Source: Rhynchopus euleeides
Taxonomy: Eukaryota > Euglenozoa > Diplonemea > Diplonemida > Diplonemidae
Direction: 5' to 3'
NCBI GenBank assembly: GCA_963210315.1
Contig: OY723285.1
Location: 2,170,001 to 2,234,000, forward strand
DNA length: 64,000 bases
Below the pieces are notes generated by a model, which saw only the letters and a program-made list of their open reading frames with translations, did no database searches and was not told where the DNA came from. The position numbers and the translations under genes are program-made. Of the stretch, positions 20,499 to 31,105 are shown piece by piece (positions within the stretch are counted from its first letter, which is position 1; every line of letters starts with the position of its first letter).

Positions 20499-20625
20499 GT
20501 GAAGCACACTCGCGTGAGCGGAAAGCGCCCCACCACAGCTGCAACCAAACGTGCTCTATACACTAACCCCACCCTTCATCAGGCTCAGGGTTTTGTGTGT
20601 TGAAGCGTCAACGCAACAAACAAAA
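20499..20625. repeat. Dispersed ~125-bp repeat, copy 1 (related to the tyrosine-recombinase element)
   Basis: Nearly identical to 61955-62090: cactcgcgtgagcggaaagc, then caaccaaacgtgctctatac, and cttcatcaggctcagggttt, ending gcgtcaacgcaacaaac. In the second copy it lies just upstream of the tandem repeats and zinc-knuckle ORF, so copy 1 may be a solo terminal repeat or a fragment of the same element family. Confidence 0.7.
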
Positions 20626-20725
20626 GGAAATTCATCAGAGCGGTTGTAGCTGTGAAGTGATAGGGCGCTTTCAGGCTAATATTAGGGGAGGCGGACAGAG
20701 AAAATTTCTAGCACAAAAACCATGG

Positions 20726-22322
20726 TTGCATAGCGGCCGTTTTAAAAAATCCCTTGTATTTTGTGGACTTGCAAAAACGGCCGCTGATTTTCAGCATTTT
20801 AAAAAACGGCCGTTTTTTTTACCTGGGAATTTTGTATGGGCCGTGGGTCAGCAGGCGAGATCCCACCACCAGGAGTGCCTCCCCACTGCAAGGGATACCC
20901 TGCAGCAAGCATTGTGAGCGCGCCTTCAAGTATGATGCGAAGAGTTCAGACTTCGTGGACCACTTTGACGGACCGCGCCATATCAAGAAGAAGAAGAACG
21001 CAGCGTTGAAAGTGCAGAGCCAGGGAAACAGCTGGCGCTGTCGGAGTGCGATACCCTCAGTGGCAGGCTTGCAACTTCGGATTGCCCGGGGTGCGTTGTT
21101 CACCGGATCACCGGCTGGCATGGTGCATGATGCTGTCAAGAAGTGTCCCGAGGAGGGGCTGAACATGGTTGCGGCCAATCTAGGCACGTGTGTCGTGGAT
21201 GACCGTGCAGGCAGAGGTGGGTGTCGCTCACTGGCATCAGGGCTCTTCCGACAGAGCTTTCCCTTGATCTCGGCGACAGCACCCCGGCTGAGAAGGACAC
21301 CGCCTTCGCTGATTTATTCCCGAAGGCACGGGCGATCATCCCGGGCAATATGCAGCACCAGCTGGATGGGTTCACGACCGCACTGGCGCTGAAGGATGTG
21401 CTGTGCCACATCTCTGACGCAGCTGAGAGGGAGAAGCAGGCGAGCAAGACGGCACTACCGGCCGTGCGATCCCGCTTCTCTCCGACACACACTACCTGCA
21501 CCGCTTGAGTGGATCTGCACCTTGCACCACGTCCCCGGGCATTTATACAATCTTCCGGGCCCGCTGCAGGACAGCGGCCCTGCTACGTGTGCGTCGCTTC
21601 TGCGGTTGGCAGAGATGCCCACGAAATCGCTGGGCTCGAGTCCCACCTGCAGGCCGCCGTCCGCCTGACGGCACCCCTCGCATCGCTGCTCCAGAAGTAC
21701 TGCGATGCGCAGCTGGGTGTGCCAACGGCGTGCCCCTGTCGACGCAGTGTACACCGACATTGAGAATGTCATCGAGAAAGTGTCTGAGGTGGGGAAGTAC
21801 GACCCCCCAGTGCCCCTGGCAGGGGAGCTGGCCTGGGCTGGCGACCGCATGCGCAGAAGGTGGGACGGCACGGAATCAGGGAAGTCCTTCTGGTTTGCGG
21901 TCCGCCGTCTGTGCCCGAGCGCGTACGGCCGCATGAGTCGTAGGGGTGTCAGAACTCCGGTGCCACCTCCCCTCTGTTTCGGGGAGGTCACGAGCAGGGC
22001 CTGGGTGATCTACGACGAGGCCACCACGTTCCGAGGGTGTGCTGGATTTCTGGGACAACCCGGGGGCGAACCGGGCTGCTACACTCCTCTCTGCTCTCGG
22101 GTGTCTGCTGCTTGTCGAGCGACAGGCAGGGCGGAAGCCATTTTTCTTTGTACAGTCGACAGAGAATCGCAGTGCCCAATGTCATGTGCAGGCAACAGGG
22201 AGTTGTCAAGTGTGTTTCCTCAGCTCGGTACGGTAAGCAGGAGGCGAATCTCCAAAGGAAAATAGGAGGGGGAAAAAACGGCCGTTTTTACGCCAACAAA
22301 ACATGAAAACGGCCGTTTTTAT
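20726..22322. mobile_element. Candidate element bounded by ACGGCCGT palindromes
   Basis: Copies of the palindrome aaacggccgttt cluster at 20733-20820 and again at 22275-22322, enclosing a region with decayed coding sequence. I infer an element with hairpin ends. No target-site duplication was identified. Confidence 0.4.
20880..22240 (+). pseudogene. Decayed coding region, possibly a transposase with an N-terminal zinc finger
   Basis: A frame around 20885-21110 encodes KHCERAFKYDAKSSDFVDHF followed by DGPRHIKKKKNAALKVQ, which looks like a C2H2/BED-type finger of hAT-like proteins. Downstream coding-like stretches occur in changing frames: DSTPAEKDTAFADLFPKARA and GFTTALALKDVLCHISDAAE near 21260-21430, then SEVGKYDPPVPLAGELAWAG near 21790, and VERQAGRKPFFFVQSTENRS near 22110. 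The frame changes imply decay or unrecognised introns. I did not identify catalytic residues, so the transposase label is a guess. Confidence 0.35.
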
Positions 22323-22892
22323 ATTTCGGTAGCGGGAACTGAGGTAGTGAATTCTCAGAAAGTCCACTCCCTCCATGACGGCCGTTATGACACTATGAAA
22401 AACTACTTTTTCAACAAACACCTTCTCCAGCCGGTACCAACCCCCCATATGGTCTTTTTGGGGTCCTAGAGGACCGTCTTCAACTCTCTTCACGACTTAA
22501 ATGCTCGCCGTTTGCTTTTAAAATCGTAAAAACACGTTTTGTGACAGAGCTGGCGGGACTACCAATTTTGAGAGTGTACTTATCGAAAAAAAGGCACGTG
22601 GACCCTTCCAGGTCCCAGAAATGGGGTCCCAGGACCCCAGACCCACGAAATCGAAGTCTGTGGGGTGAAGACGGTGTTCCAGGTGTCGAAAACACACACA
22701 GAACCGCTTCCTGTGTGTCTAGGTGGCATTGGATGACTGAAGACGGTCACACGGAGACCGTCTTCAGGGAAGATTTCCCCAGGAGGTCCCCAAGCGACGA
22801 GATTCACCGGATGTGTTGTGGAAATGACGGGAAGGACACAGAGAATCCCAGACAAACGGAAACCATGTGGACGAGTTCTCCGTAAGGCAGGC
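22323..22892. other. AT-richer gene-free stretch
   Basis: Short self-complementary pieces occur (for example gaagacggtc near 22740 with gaccgtcttc near 22757). No gene is supported. Confidence 0.4.
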
Positions 22893-24637
22893 TGTTCCAC
22901 ACCGCAGAGATTCCCACGATAGTTTCCCCGCACCGCAGAGATTCCCAGGGTATTTTCCCCGCACCGTGGAGATTCCCACGATAGTTTCCCCGCACCGCAG
23001 AGATTCCCACGATAGTTTCCCCGCACCGCGGAGATTCCCAGGTTAGTTTCCCCGCACCGCAGAGATTCCCAGGGTAGTTTCCCCGCACCGCGGAGATTCC
23101 CATGATAGTTTCCCCGCACCGCAGAGATTCCCAGGGTATTTTCCCCACACCGTGGAGATTCCCACGATAGTTTCCCCGCAGCGGAGAGATTCCCACGATA
23201 GTTTCCCCGCACCGCAGAGATTCCCACGATAGTTTCCCCGCACCGAAGAGATTCCCAGGGTATTTTCCCCGCACCGTGGAGATTCCCACGATAGTTTCCC
23301 CGCACCGCGGAGATTCCCAGGTTAGTTTCCCCGCACCGCAGAGATTCCCACGGTAGTTTCCCCGCACCGCGGAGATTCCCAGGTTAGTTTCCCCGCACCG
23401 CAGAGATTCCCACGATAGTTTCCCCGCACCGCGGAGATTCCCAGGTTAGTTTCCCCGCACCGCAGAGATTCCCAGGGTAGCTTCCCCGCACCGCGGAGAT
23501 TCCCATGATAGTTTCCCCGCACCGCAGAGATTCCCAGGGTATTTTCCCCGCACCGTGGAGATTCCCACGATAGTTTCCCCGCACCGCAGAGATTCCCAGG
23601 GTAGTTTCCCCGCACCGCGGAGATTCCCATGATAGTTTCCCCGCACCGCAGAGATTCCCAGGGTATTTTCCCCGCACCGTGGAGATTCCCACGATAGTTT
23701 CCCCGCAGCGGAGAGATTCCCACGACAGTTTTCCCGCACCGCGGAGATTCCCAGGGTAGTTTCCCCGCACCGCGGCAGTTTCCCCCCACCGTTTCCCATG
23801 ATAGTTTCCCCGCACCGCGGAGATTCCCAGGGTAGTTTCCCCGCACCGCAGAGATTCCCACGATAGTTTCCCCGCACCGCGGAGATTCCCAGGTTAGTTT
23901 CCCCGCACCGCAGAGATCCCCACGGTAGTTTCCCCGCACCGCGGAGATTCCCAGGTTAGTTTCCCCGCACCGCAGAGATTCCCACGATAGTTTCCCCGCA
24001 CCGCGGAGATTCCCAGGGTAGTTTCCCCGCACCGCAGAGATTCCCACGATAGTTTCCCCGCACCGCGGAGATTCCCAGGTTAGTTTCCCCGCACCGCAGA
24101 GATTCCCACGATAGTTTCCCCGCACCGAAGAGATTCCCAGGGTATTTTCCCCGCACCGCAGAGATTCCCACGATAGTTTCCCCGCACCGCGGAGATTCCC
24201 AGGTTAGTTTCCCCGCACCGCAGAGATTCCCAGGGTAGTTTCCCCGCACCGCGGAGATTCCCATGATAGTTTCCCCGCACCGCAGAGATTCCCAGGGTAT
24301 TTTCCCCGCACCGTGGAGATTCCCACGATAGTTTCCCCGCAGCGGAGAGATTCCCACGACAGTTTTCCCGCACCGCGGAGATTCCCAGGATAGTTTCCCC
24401 GCACCGTGGAGATTCCCACGACAGTTTCCCCGTACCGTCGAGATTCCCAGGGTAGTTTCCCCACACCGCAGATATTCCCACAGTAGTTTCCCCGCACCGC
24501 AGAGATTCCCAGCATAGTTTCCCCGCACCGTGGAGATTCCCACGACAGTTTCCCCGTACCGTCGAGATTCCCAGCATAGTTTCCCCACACTGCAGATATT
24601 CCCACAGTAGTTTCCCCACGCCGTCGAGATTCCCGGA
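22893..24637. repeat. 31-bp minisatellite, about 56 units
   Basis: Tandem array with unit ccccgcaccgcagagattcc plus cacgatagttt, with variants at a few fixed positions (cgcag/cgcgg/cgtgg; cacgatag/cagggtag/caggttag/catgatag; gtattt for gtagttt). As the unit is 31 bp and stop-free on the minus strand, all three minus frames are open and encode 31-residue repeats (GNYRGNLCGAGKLSWES). I take this as a by-product of the repeat rather than a gene. Units lose register after about 24400 and fade out in 24640-24990. Confidence 0.95.
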
Positions 24638-25625
24638 ATCTCGTAGATATGTGGAGCACATTGGGGGATTCTCATCGGTGTGGCCACGCAGCAGGCATGT
24701 CGTAGAGATGTGGATTATCGAGGGGATGTCGTCGAGCTGTGGAACGCATCGGGGGAATCTCGTCGAGATGCGGACAGCAATGGCGGAATCTCATCCGTGT
24801 GTGGATCCTTTCGGGGGAATCTGTTCGAGATGGACACCCGACTGGGGGTATCTCGTCAAGTTGGGGAACGTCACTGGCGATTCGGCCCTCCGCTCCGGAT
24901 AACCAGGTGCGGGCCATCTCGACGAGATTCCCCGAATACTGTCCCCATCTGTACGAGATTCCCCCGCTGTCACGCCCAGTTCTGGAGGAACAGAGGGGTG
25001 TGGTGCCGGGACCGTGTCTGAGATTTCCGACATGTGTCTGGTGATGTCACAAAAGTGCCGATTTTTGCTCTGAACGTCACCAAATGGGTCCAAATGTTTT
25101 TTGTGACAGATTTTATCAGGAGACAAAGGGGCTGTCCGCCTTCTCTACTAATATTTCCCTGTTTCCCCCCTTTTTTTGCAGGCGAGTTGTCAAGGCAGGA
25201 ATGGGCACCCTACTTGACTAAAGTGGCTGTCAAAAAAAATCTTCGGAATGGGTGTGCGCAAATATTGCAAAAAGAACACCTTTTTTGGGGTGTTGCCGTC
25301 CTGGGCGCGCAAAAAAAGGTTCCCATGGGGGGTGACGACTTTTCCGGCATTTTCCGGCTTTTTTCGGGGTTTTTCGGGTCCCGTGCGTTTTTTTCCCTTT
25401 GCCAAAATGCGTGAAAAATCCCCACTGGAGGCCGGAAAAACCCGGAAAAAAGACCCGAAAAAAATGGAGCGCCTCTCTGAGGATCTCGCGACGCTCGCTC
25501 CGGTTCTTGCCCTTGTGTTTCGCGTTACCTTTGCTCACTTGCCAACAGACAGTGCCACGGGATGGAAGTGGGCGGTCTGGGTCTGGAAGGGTGGATGTGT
25601 GTCTCAAGGCCTCATCGAGTTGTGC
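24638..25625. other. Degenerate satellite tail and low-complexity sequence
   Basis: 24640-24990 has dispersed cgagattcccc and tctcgtcgagatg words, probably degenerate satellite. 25210-25470 is rich in tttttcgggg and aaaaaacccg, with self-complementarity. No gene. Confidence 0.5.
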
Positions 25626-27222
25626 ATGGGTGGTTGGGTGGCGGATGGGAGAGTACAGGCCGTTGAGCCCAGCACGCGTGCATGAGAGAGAGAGGGATTT
25701 GAGGCCCCCCGCCCCCAGGTTCCCTGCCCACCTGGACGGACCCAAGTGCCTCACACCGGTTCTCTCCCCACCCGGTGGTCCACCTGACGGCAGGGACAGT
25801 GGGTGCTAATGAAAAACCGGTTTGCAAAACCGGTTTTTGCCAAAACCGGTTTTTCAAAAAAAAAAAAGTTTAAAACTATAAAAATTTTCGGGAAAATCCC
25901 ACTTTTTTCCCGACTATGCCCACCCTGCTTAGAGGGTACACAAGTCACCTGGACACCAATAATGGCCCCACTACGAACCGCGATTGACCCAAAGAGTCCA
26001 AGAACGCGAAGGAGAAGGCCAGATGTTCGCTACCGTGGCCTCCGGCGGCTGGGGGGCTCCGCCCCCCAGACCCCCCGCTGTGCTGTGTGCCTGTCGAGTG
26101 GACATATGTACCGTTGGTGCACCATGGCAAGTGGGAAACGGCACAACACCAGGAGTACGACATGGTCGTGAGTGAAGACGGGGTACGTACAGACTACCCC
26201 ACCCCTGCACACAAGTCTGTACGACTTCCTCGTTGTCCACTGGCGATCGACATTGCCTCGCCCGGCGCTGTTGGAGCACGAAGTCCGGGGTTCTCCTTCA
26301 GCCCCCCTGTCCAGCAGTGGTCTCTCAAGGGCTTGGCGTGCACCTTCTGGCACTCCTGACGTTGCCCTACAGTTCCTGAGACAGATCCATGGCTGGAGGC
26401 ACGGCCGGATGGTGTTCTAGCAAAGGACACCTGCTCTCCCACAGCACCTCACACATCTCCAACAGGGTGTATGTGGGGTGCTGTGTGAGGTGTCCGTCGG
26501 CTTTATGAAGCAACCAAAGTCGGGATGCGGGCAGGTGCCCCGCTCACCCCATACACGGACAGGAAACGCCAAAACGGCGCCAAAAAACGGAAAACGGGAA
26601 AACCGGCAAAAACCGGCTTTTTTGCAGAATTTGGAAAGTCACCCACTATCCCTGCCTGACGGGCAAGTGCAAAAAAAAATCGCACCAAACCAGAGGCCTC
26701 TGACACGAAGGCCTCTAAAAAGTCCACCACGAATAAGAAGTCCACCACGAAGGCCTCTGACACCTCGACCAAGAAGTCGAACACAAAGGCCAAGTCTGGT
26801 GGGAAGGACGGCAAGAAGCGGGTTTCCTCACCAGAGGACAAAAGAACGCCCCCCGCATCCAAGAGAGCCAGAGTGGAATCTGCTGGTGCGGGTAAAACAT
26901 ACACTGCGAAGAAAACCGCAGCTGCTAAAGGCAGCGGAAACAAAAAGCGTGGATAGTGTACGAGTTGTTTCGGTGCGGTTCGTTTTGTTTCGTCTAGTTT
27001 CAGCCAGGTTGGGGAAGCCGTGCCCCCATTTGTTTTCTTTTTTTTTACTTGCCCGTCAGGTGGACCACGGGTGGGGAGAGAACCAGTGTGAGACACTTGG
27101 GTCCGTCCAGGTGGGCAGGGAACCTGGGGGCGGGGGGCCTCAAATCCCCCCTCGCTCTCATGCACGCGTGCTGGGCGGGCTCAACGGCCTGTTCTCTCCC
27201 ATCCGCCACCTAACCACCCATT
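25626..27222. mobile_element. 1.6-kb element with ~170-bp terminal inverted repeats
   Basis: The left arm 25626-25795 (tgggtggttgggtggcggat ... ggtggtccacctgacgg) matches the reverse complement of the right arm 27050-27222 over about 170 bases with few differences. The interior holds a Lys-rich reading frame (26658-26956) and one copy of the ggggggctccgcccccc hairpin repeat at 26030-26077. Confidence 0.75.
26658..26956 (+). CDS. Lys/Ser/Thr-rich histone H1-like tail fragment
   Basis: This frame ends at TAG 26954-26956 and has no ATG. It encodes about 95 residues rich in Lys, Ser, Thr and Ala (KASKKSTTNKKSTTKASD, KAKSGGKDGKKRVSSPEDK, TPPASKRARVESAGAGK, KKTAAAKGSGNKKRG), like the disordered C-terminal tail of a linker histone or a nuclear basic protein, including a KRAR nuclear-localisation-like patch. 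It lies within the inverted-repeat element at 25626-27222. It may be a last exon; the upstream part is not identified. Confidence 0.4.
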
Positions 27223-27383
27223 GTTTTCTGTTTGTAACCCAATTGTTGTTCCAGCAGCAGTATTCTGCTGGTGCGTCGGACGTGTCGCAGATCAAACCGG
27301 ACTGATAAGAGGTCCTTGTTGCCCCCCTCAGGCCGTGGCGGATCCTTGCTGCAGCAAGCTTGGGGATCATCCGGCATGTCACT

Positions 27384-27556
27384 CACATAACATCGGGTTC
27401 TTCGGGTGTCCCGTTCAAAAAAACACCCGAAAAATACACGAACTTTGCTAAACTGGACCCAACTCCCCATACTCTTTTTTCGCCTTTTTTCAGCGTTTTT
27501 TCCCCCGAATTTTTTTTATTTTTCTGAAAAATCGGGAAGAATCGTCACCCCCCAAA
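27384..27556. repeat. ~170-bp direct repeat, copy 1
   Basis: catcgggttcttcgggtgtc through ggaagaatcgtcacccccc, repeated in the same orientation at 31924-32087. A partial inverted match (agttgggtccagtttagcaa) is at 54896-54915. Confidence 0.85.
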
Positions 27557-27614
27557 AAATGAAAGTGACCCCATGGCGTTTCGCACGGATCTCAAATATT
27601 CAAAAGAAGGCAGA

Positions 27615-27723
27615 GGGGGCCCTCGCTACCAAGTGTGACTGAGTGAGAAAAAGTGAGAAGTCAGCCATGTTTGGCTGAAAACTGACGACTCGTGACTCAC
27701 AGTGACTCGTAGCGAGGGCCCCC
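27615..27723. mobile_element. MITE-A copy 1 (109 bp) in the palindrome left arm
   Basis: Ends GGGGGCCCTCGCTAC and its complement, flanked by AGA direct repeats. The right arm of the palindrome near 29690-29710 preserves the empty site (gtctctgccttcttttg), which gives the insertion and three-base duplication directly. Confidence 0.95.
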
Positions 27724-27967
27724 AGAGACGGGGAGAGAAAAAAATGGGCCCCGCGGGGCGGGGGTGGGTGGGTGGGTGGCCTTGACGGCTGCTGCTCTTC
27801 ACGCCCTGAGGTTCGCCGTTCCCCAAGCTTCCACAAGCATCGCTTTGCATGAAACTCTCAGCACCCCTTTTGCCTTCCCTACCGAGTGACTGCTTCCCGC
27901 GCAGCACTGGGCTCCGACCTGATGTCGGAGTGATCCACACCGAGTTCAGCTCGGAACATATGTTCAC

Positions 27968-28013
27968 TACCGTGGCCTCCGGCGGCTGGGGGGCTCCGCC
28001 CCCCAGACCCCCC
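27968..28013. repeat. GC-rich hairpin repeat (accgtggcctccggcggctg)
   Basis: A 46-base unit that continues with ggggggctccgccccccaga and ccccc. Other copies are at 26030-26077, 28191-28236, and inverted at 29187-29232 and 29407-29452. The core ggggggc-tcc-gcccccc can form a strong hairpin. Confidence 0.85.
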
Positions 28014-29868
28014 TGTACCACTAGGCTGCAGCGTGTGCCTGTCTTGTAGCCAAGTCCTTTGGGTTCACATCAGCGAATGGGACCCAGACCACTCTCAGTA
28101 GCCTCAGGAGGACGCAGCCAACTCACACAGAATCTGTACGCCCGCAACTCCCACGCGCTCCTACTACGGCGCAAGGAACAGATACTCACTACCGTGGCCT
28201 CCGGCGGCTGGGGGGCTCCGCCCCCCAGACCCCCCCTGTATAGCGTGTGCAGCACTACAGCGTGTGCACGAGGTTTCACATACAACATGCTTCGTGGGGT
28301 CCCCACGTCCAGTGCTGGCAGGCAGGCAAAAATTCAGTGTCTTGAACAGGCTACACCCTCGGTATCAAGGGTGGCACTCAAGCTGGCACATGTTTGCCTA
28401 CTTGGTGGCGTTGTTGGCAGTTGAGCTGAGTGGGGAACTCCCGTCCCTGCTTTCCGAGCAGGTGCCTGACCCCTAGCCCGGGTTGTTACTGATCACATGC
28501 TGTAGAGACAACCAGGACGGAAAATTTGAGTGTCTTCAAACAAGCCCATTTTTTCAAAATGACCCGGTTTCCCCGCCCAAAAACGAGCCCCTTTTTCAGG
28601 TACGTTTTTTCGCTCCCGATTTCCAAATTTTGGGAGGTTTTTCCAATATTTAGCGCGACCACTGATCGTCACCCCAAAATTTCGGGTTTTTTCCGGCTTT
28701 TTTTCGGGTCTGAGGTCGTGGTAAGGCCAGGGTTTGTAGGGGGAGCAGTGGTCGCGCTAAATATTGGAAAAATCTCCCAAAATTTGGAAATCGGGAGCGA
28801 AAAAACGTACCTGAAAAAGGGGCTCGTTTTTGGGCGGGGAAACCGCGTTTCGTTGCATTTCCGAGCCTCGCCCGGATCGTAGTGGGGTCATTTTGAAAAA
28901 ATGGGCTTGTTTGAAGACACTCAAATTTTCCGTCCTGGTTGTCTCTACAGCATGTGATCAGTAACAACCCGGGCTAGGGGTCAGGCACCTGCTCGGAAAG
29001 CAGGGACGGGAGTTCCCCACTCAGCTCAACTGCCAACAACTGCCACCAAGTCGGCAAACATGTGCCAGCTTGAGTGCCACCCCTGGTACGGCGAGGGTGT
29101 AGCCTGTTCAAGACACTGATGCCAGCACTGGACGTGGGGACCCCACGAAACATGTTGTATGTGAAACCTCGTGCACACGCTATACAGGGGGGGTCTGGGG
29201 GGCGGAGCCCCCCAGCCGCCGGAGGCCACGGTAGTGAGTATCTGTTCCTTGCGCCGTGGGAGCGCGTGGGAGTTGCGGGCGTACAGATTCTGTGTGAGTT
29301 GGATGCGTCCTCCTGAGGCTACTGAGAGTGGTCTGGGTCCCATTCGCTGATGTGAACCCAAAGGACTTGGCTACAAGACAGGCACACGCTGCAGCCTAGT
29401 GATACAGGGGGGTCTGGGGGGCGGAGCCCCCCAGCCGCCGGAGGCCACGGTAGTGAACATCTGTTCCGAGCTGAACTCGTGTGGATCACTCCGACATCAG
29501 GTCGGAGCCCAGTGCTGCGTGGGAAGCAGTCACTCGGTAGGGAAGGCAAAAGGGGTGCTGAGAGTTTCATGCAAAGCGATGCTTGTGGAAGTTTGGGGAA
29601 CGGTGAACCTCAGGGCGTGAAGAGCAGCAGCCGTCAAGGCCACCCACCCCCACCACCCACCCCCGCCCCGCGGGGCCCATTTTTTTTTCTCCCCGTCTCT
29701 GCCTTCTTTTGAATACCGTAACCGAGGTAATTTAAGGAACGATAAATGTCCCTTAATTTTGGCCGTTCCTTACTGGGGGGGGGCAAATACAAGCATATAT
29801 GCTTGTATTAAGCGTGCCAGCTCGCATAATGCGGGGCTTTCTGGAAAAATTATAAATGGCTATACTGC

Positions 29869-29977
29869 GGGGGCCTTCGCTACCAGTCACTGCTCGTCAC
29901 AGCTCGTCAGTCAGTGAGGGGAAGTGGGCTGTGGCTCACTTTTTCTCACTCAGTCACACTTGGTAGCGAAGGCCCCC
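29869..29977. mobile_element. MITE-A copy 2 (109 bp)
   Basis: Ends GGGGGCCTTCGCTAC and its complement, flanked by TGC direct repeats (29866-29868, 29978-29980). Nested in FB2c. Confidence 0.92.
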
Positions 29978-30406
29978 TGCGAATACAAGCATACTAAAAA
30001 CCCAATTTTTGTTGACCAGGCTAATACAAGCATATATGCTTGTATTAGCCTGGTAGAAAAAATTGAAATTTTGTGGTGGAAAACCCCCAAAAACCCCAAA
30101 AATACCCAATATTTTCTACCAGGCTAATAGAAGCATGTATGCTTCTATTAGCCCGAAATTTTTATATAAATCCGGATTTTCAAAATATGCTTGTATTCGC
30201 ATGTATGCTTGTATTAGCATGTATGCTTGTATTTGCCCCCCCCCAGTAAATTTATCGTTCCTTACTTTATCGTACAAGGGATATAAATTTGCGTGTTGCA
30301 GCCCTGGGCAAAGATGGGGAGGGATGGGCATCCTGCGTCCCCATTCATGGTCTCTCTCGTATCCGTGCCCAGGCAGGGAACCTGGGGCATAGCTCTCAGT
30401 GACTCG

Positions 30407-30515
30407 GGGGGTCTTCGCTGGTTGTTATGCTTCGTTATTCTTCGTCAGTTTTCACCTAGCTTCCTTTGGAAATGCACCAAAATGCACTGACGATCACCCC
30501 GTAGCGAAGACTCCC
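30407..30515. mobile_element. MITE-B copy 2 (109 bp)
   Basis: Left end GGGGGTCTTCGC, right end GCGAAGACTCCC with one substitution, flanked by TCG direct repeats. Internal sequence is alike to the copy at 7304 (ttcgtcagttttca, gcactgacgatcacccc). Confidence 0.88.
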
Positions 30516-30518
30516 TCG

Positions 30519-30706
30519 GTCAAATTGACTGACTGACTCTGATTGACTCTGACCGAAAAGTTGTCTGGGGGCTATTGTACTGACTGACTCCGACTGACTC
30601 TGACCCACAGACAACTTCTGGGTCAGAGTCAGTCGGAGTCAGTCAGTACAATAGCCCCCAGACAACTTTTCGGTCAGTGTCAATCAGAGTCAGTCAGTCA
30701 ATTTGA
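30519..30706. repeat. ~190-bp palindrome of tgactgactctgac words
   Basis: gtcaaattgactgactgact ... aatagcccccagacaactt and the reverse complement meet around ctgacccacagacaacttctgggtcag. Located within FB2c. Confidence 0.85.
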
Positions 30707-31105
30707 CGGTGTCACTGAGAGCTATGCGGGGGGCCTCAAACCCCTCACTCCCTCACTTCGGCTGCAACTGCCGGGGTCACTTTTGGAGTTGCCTGTATCT
30801 CGCTTCGGGAGATCAATCACTGTCGGAGACTTACTTGCTGCAGCGGCTTGCTGTTTGTGGCGGGCATCGTACGTCTCCTCGCTCAGAGCCCCTCCCGACC
30901 CCCCAACTGCTGCAGTGGCGTGGTAGTGAAAGTGCAAATCAATGAACGATAAAATTAAGGAACGATAAACGTTCCTTAATTTTGGCCGTCCCTTAAATTT
31001 ATCGTTCCCTAATTTATCGTACAAGGGATATAGTCGTTCCATAAATTACCTCGGTTACGGTATTTGAGATCCGTGCGAAACGCCATGGGGTCACTTTCAT
31101 TTTTT

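Larger units (their letters stand above)
29716..31060. mobile_element. FB2c fold-back element (1,345 bp) in the palindrome right arm
   Basis: Terminal inverted repeats CCGTAACCGAGGTAATTTA, flanked by TA. Removing it and one TA joins cttttgaata to tttgagatccgtgcg, exactly the complement of the uninterrupted left-arm sequence near 27580-27610. The interior contains MITE-A copy 2, MITE-B copy 2, aagcatatatgcttgta palindromes, and a nested ~190-bp palindrome. No transposase seen. Confidence 0.9.
27557..31105. repeat. Large palindrome, arms ~1.1 kb, interrupted by later insertions
   Basis: The left arm (27557 to about 28690) and right arm (about 28730 to 29715, resuming at 31061-31105) are reverse complements around a centre near 28,710. 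Marker pairs include gaaactctcagcacccc at 27850 with its complement at 29555, and caaacaagcccattttttca near 28540 with its complement near 28900. The left arm contains MITE-A copy 1. The right arm is split by FB2c. Short differences show the arms have begun to diverge. No gene is seen within it. Confidence 0.9.

Noticed and set aside
22902-24640. CRISPR-like array
   Set aside because: Units are contiguous 31-bp tandem repeats without unique spacers, in a eukaryotic context.
22580-24687. Long minus-strand reading frames of GNYRGNLCGAGK-type repeats
   Set aside because: They are the translation of a 31-bp satellite in every minus frame, without a unique domain or start.
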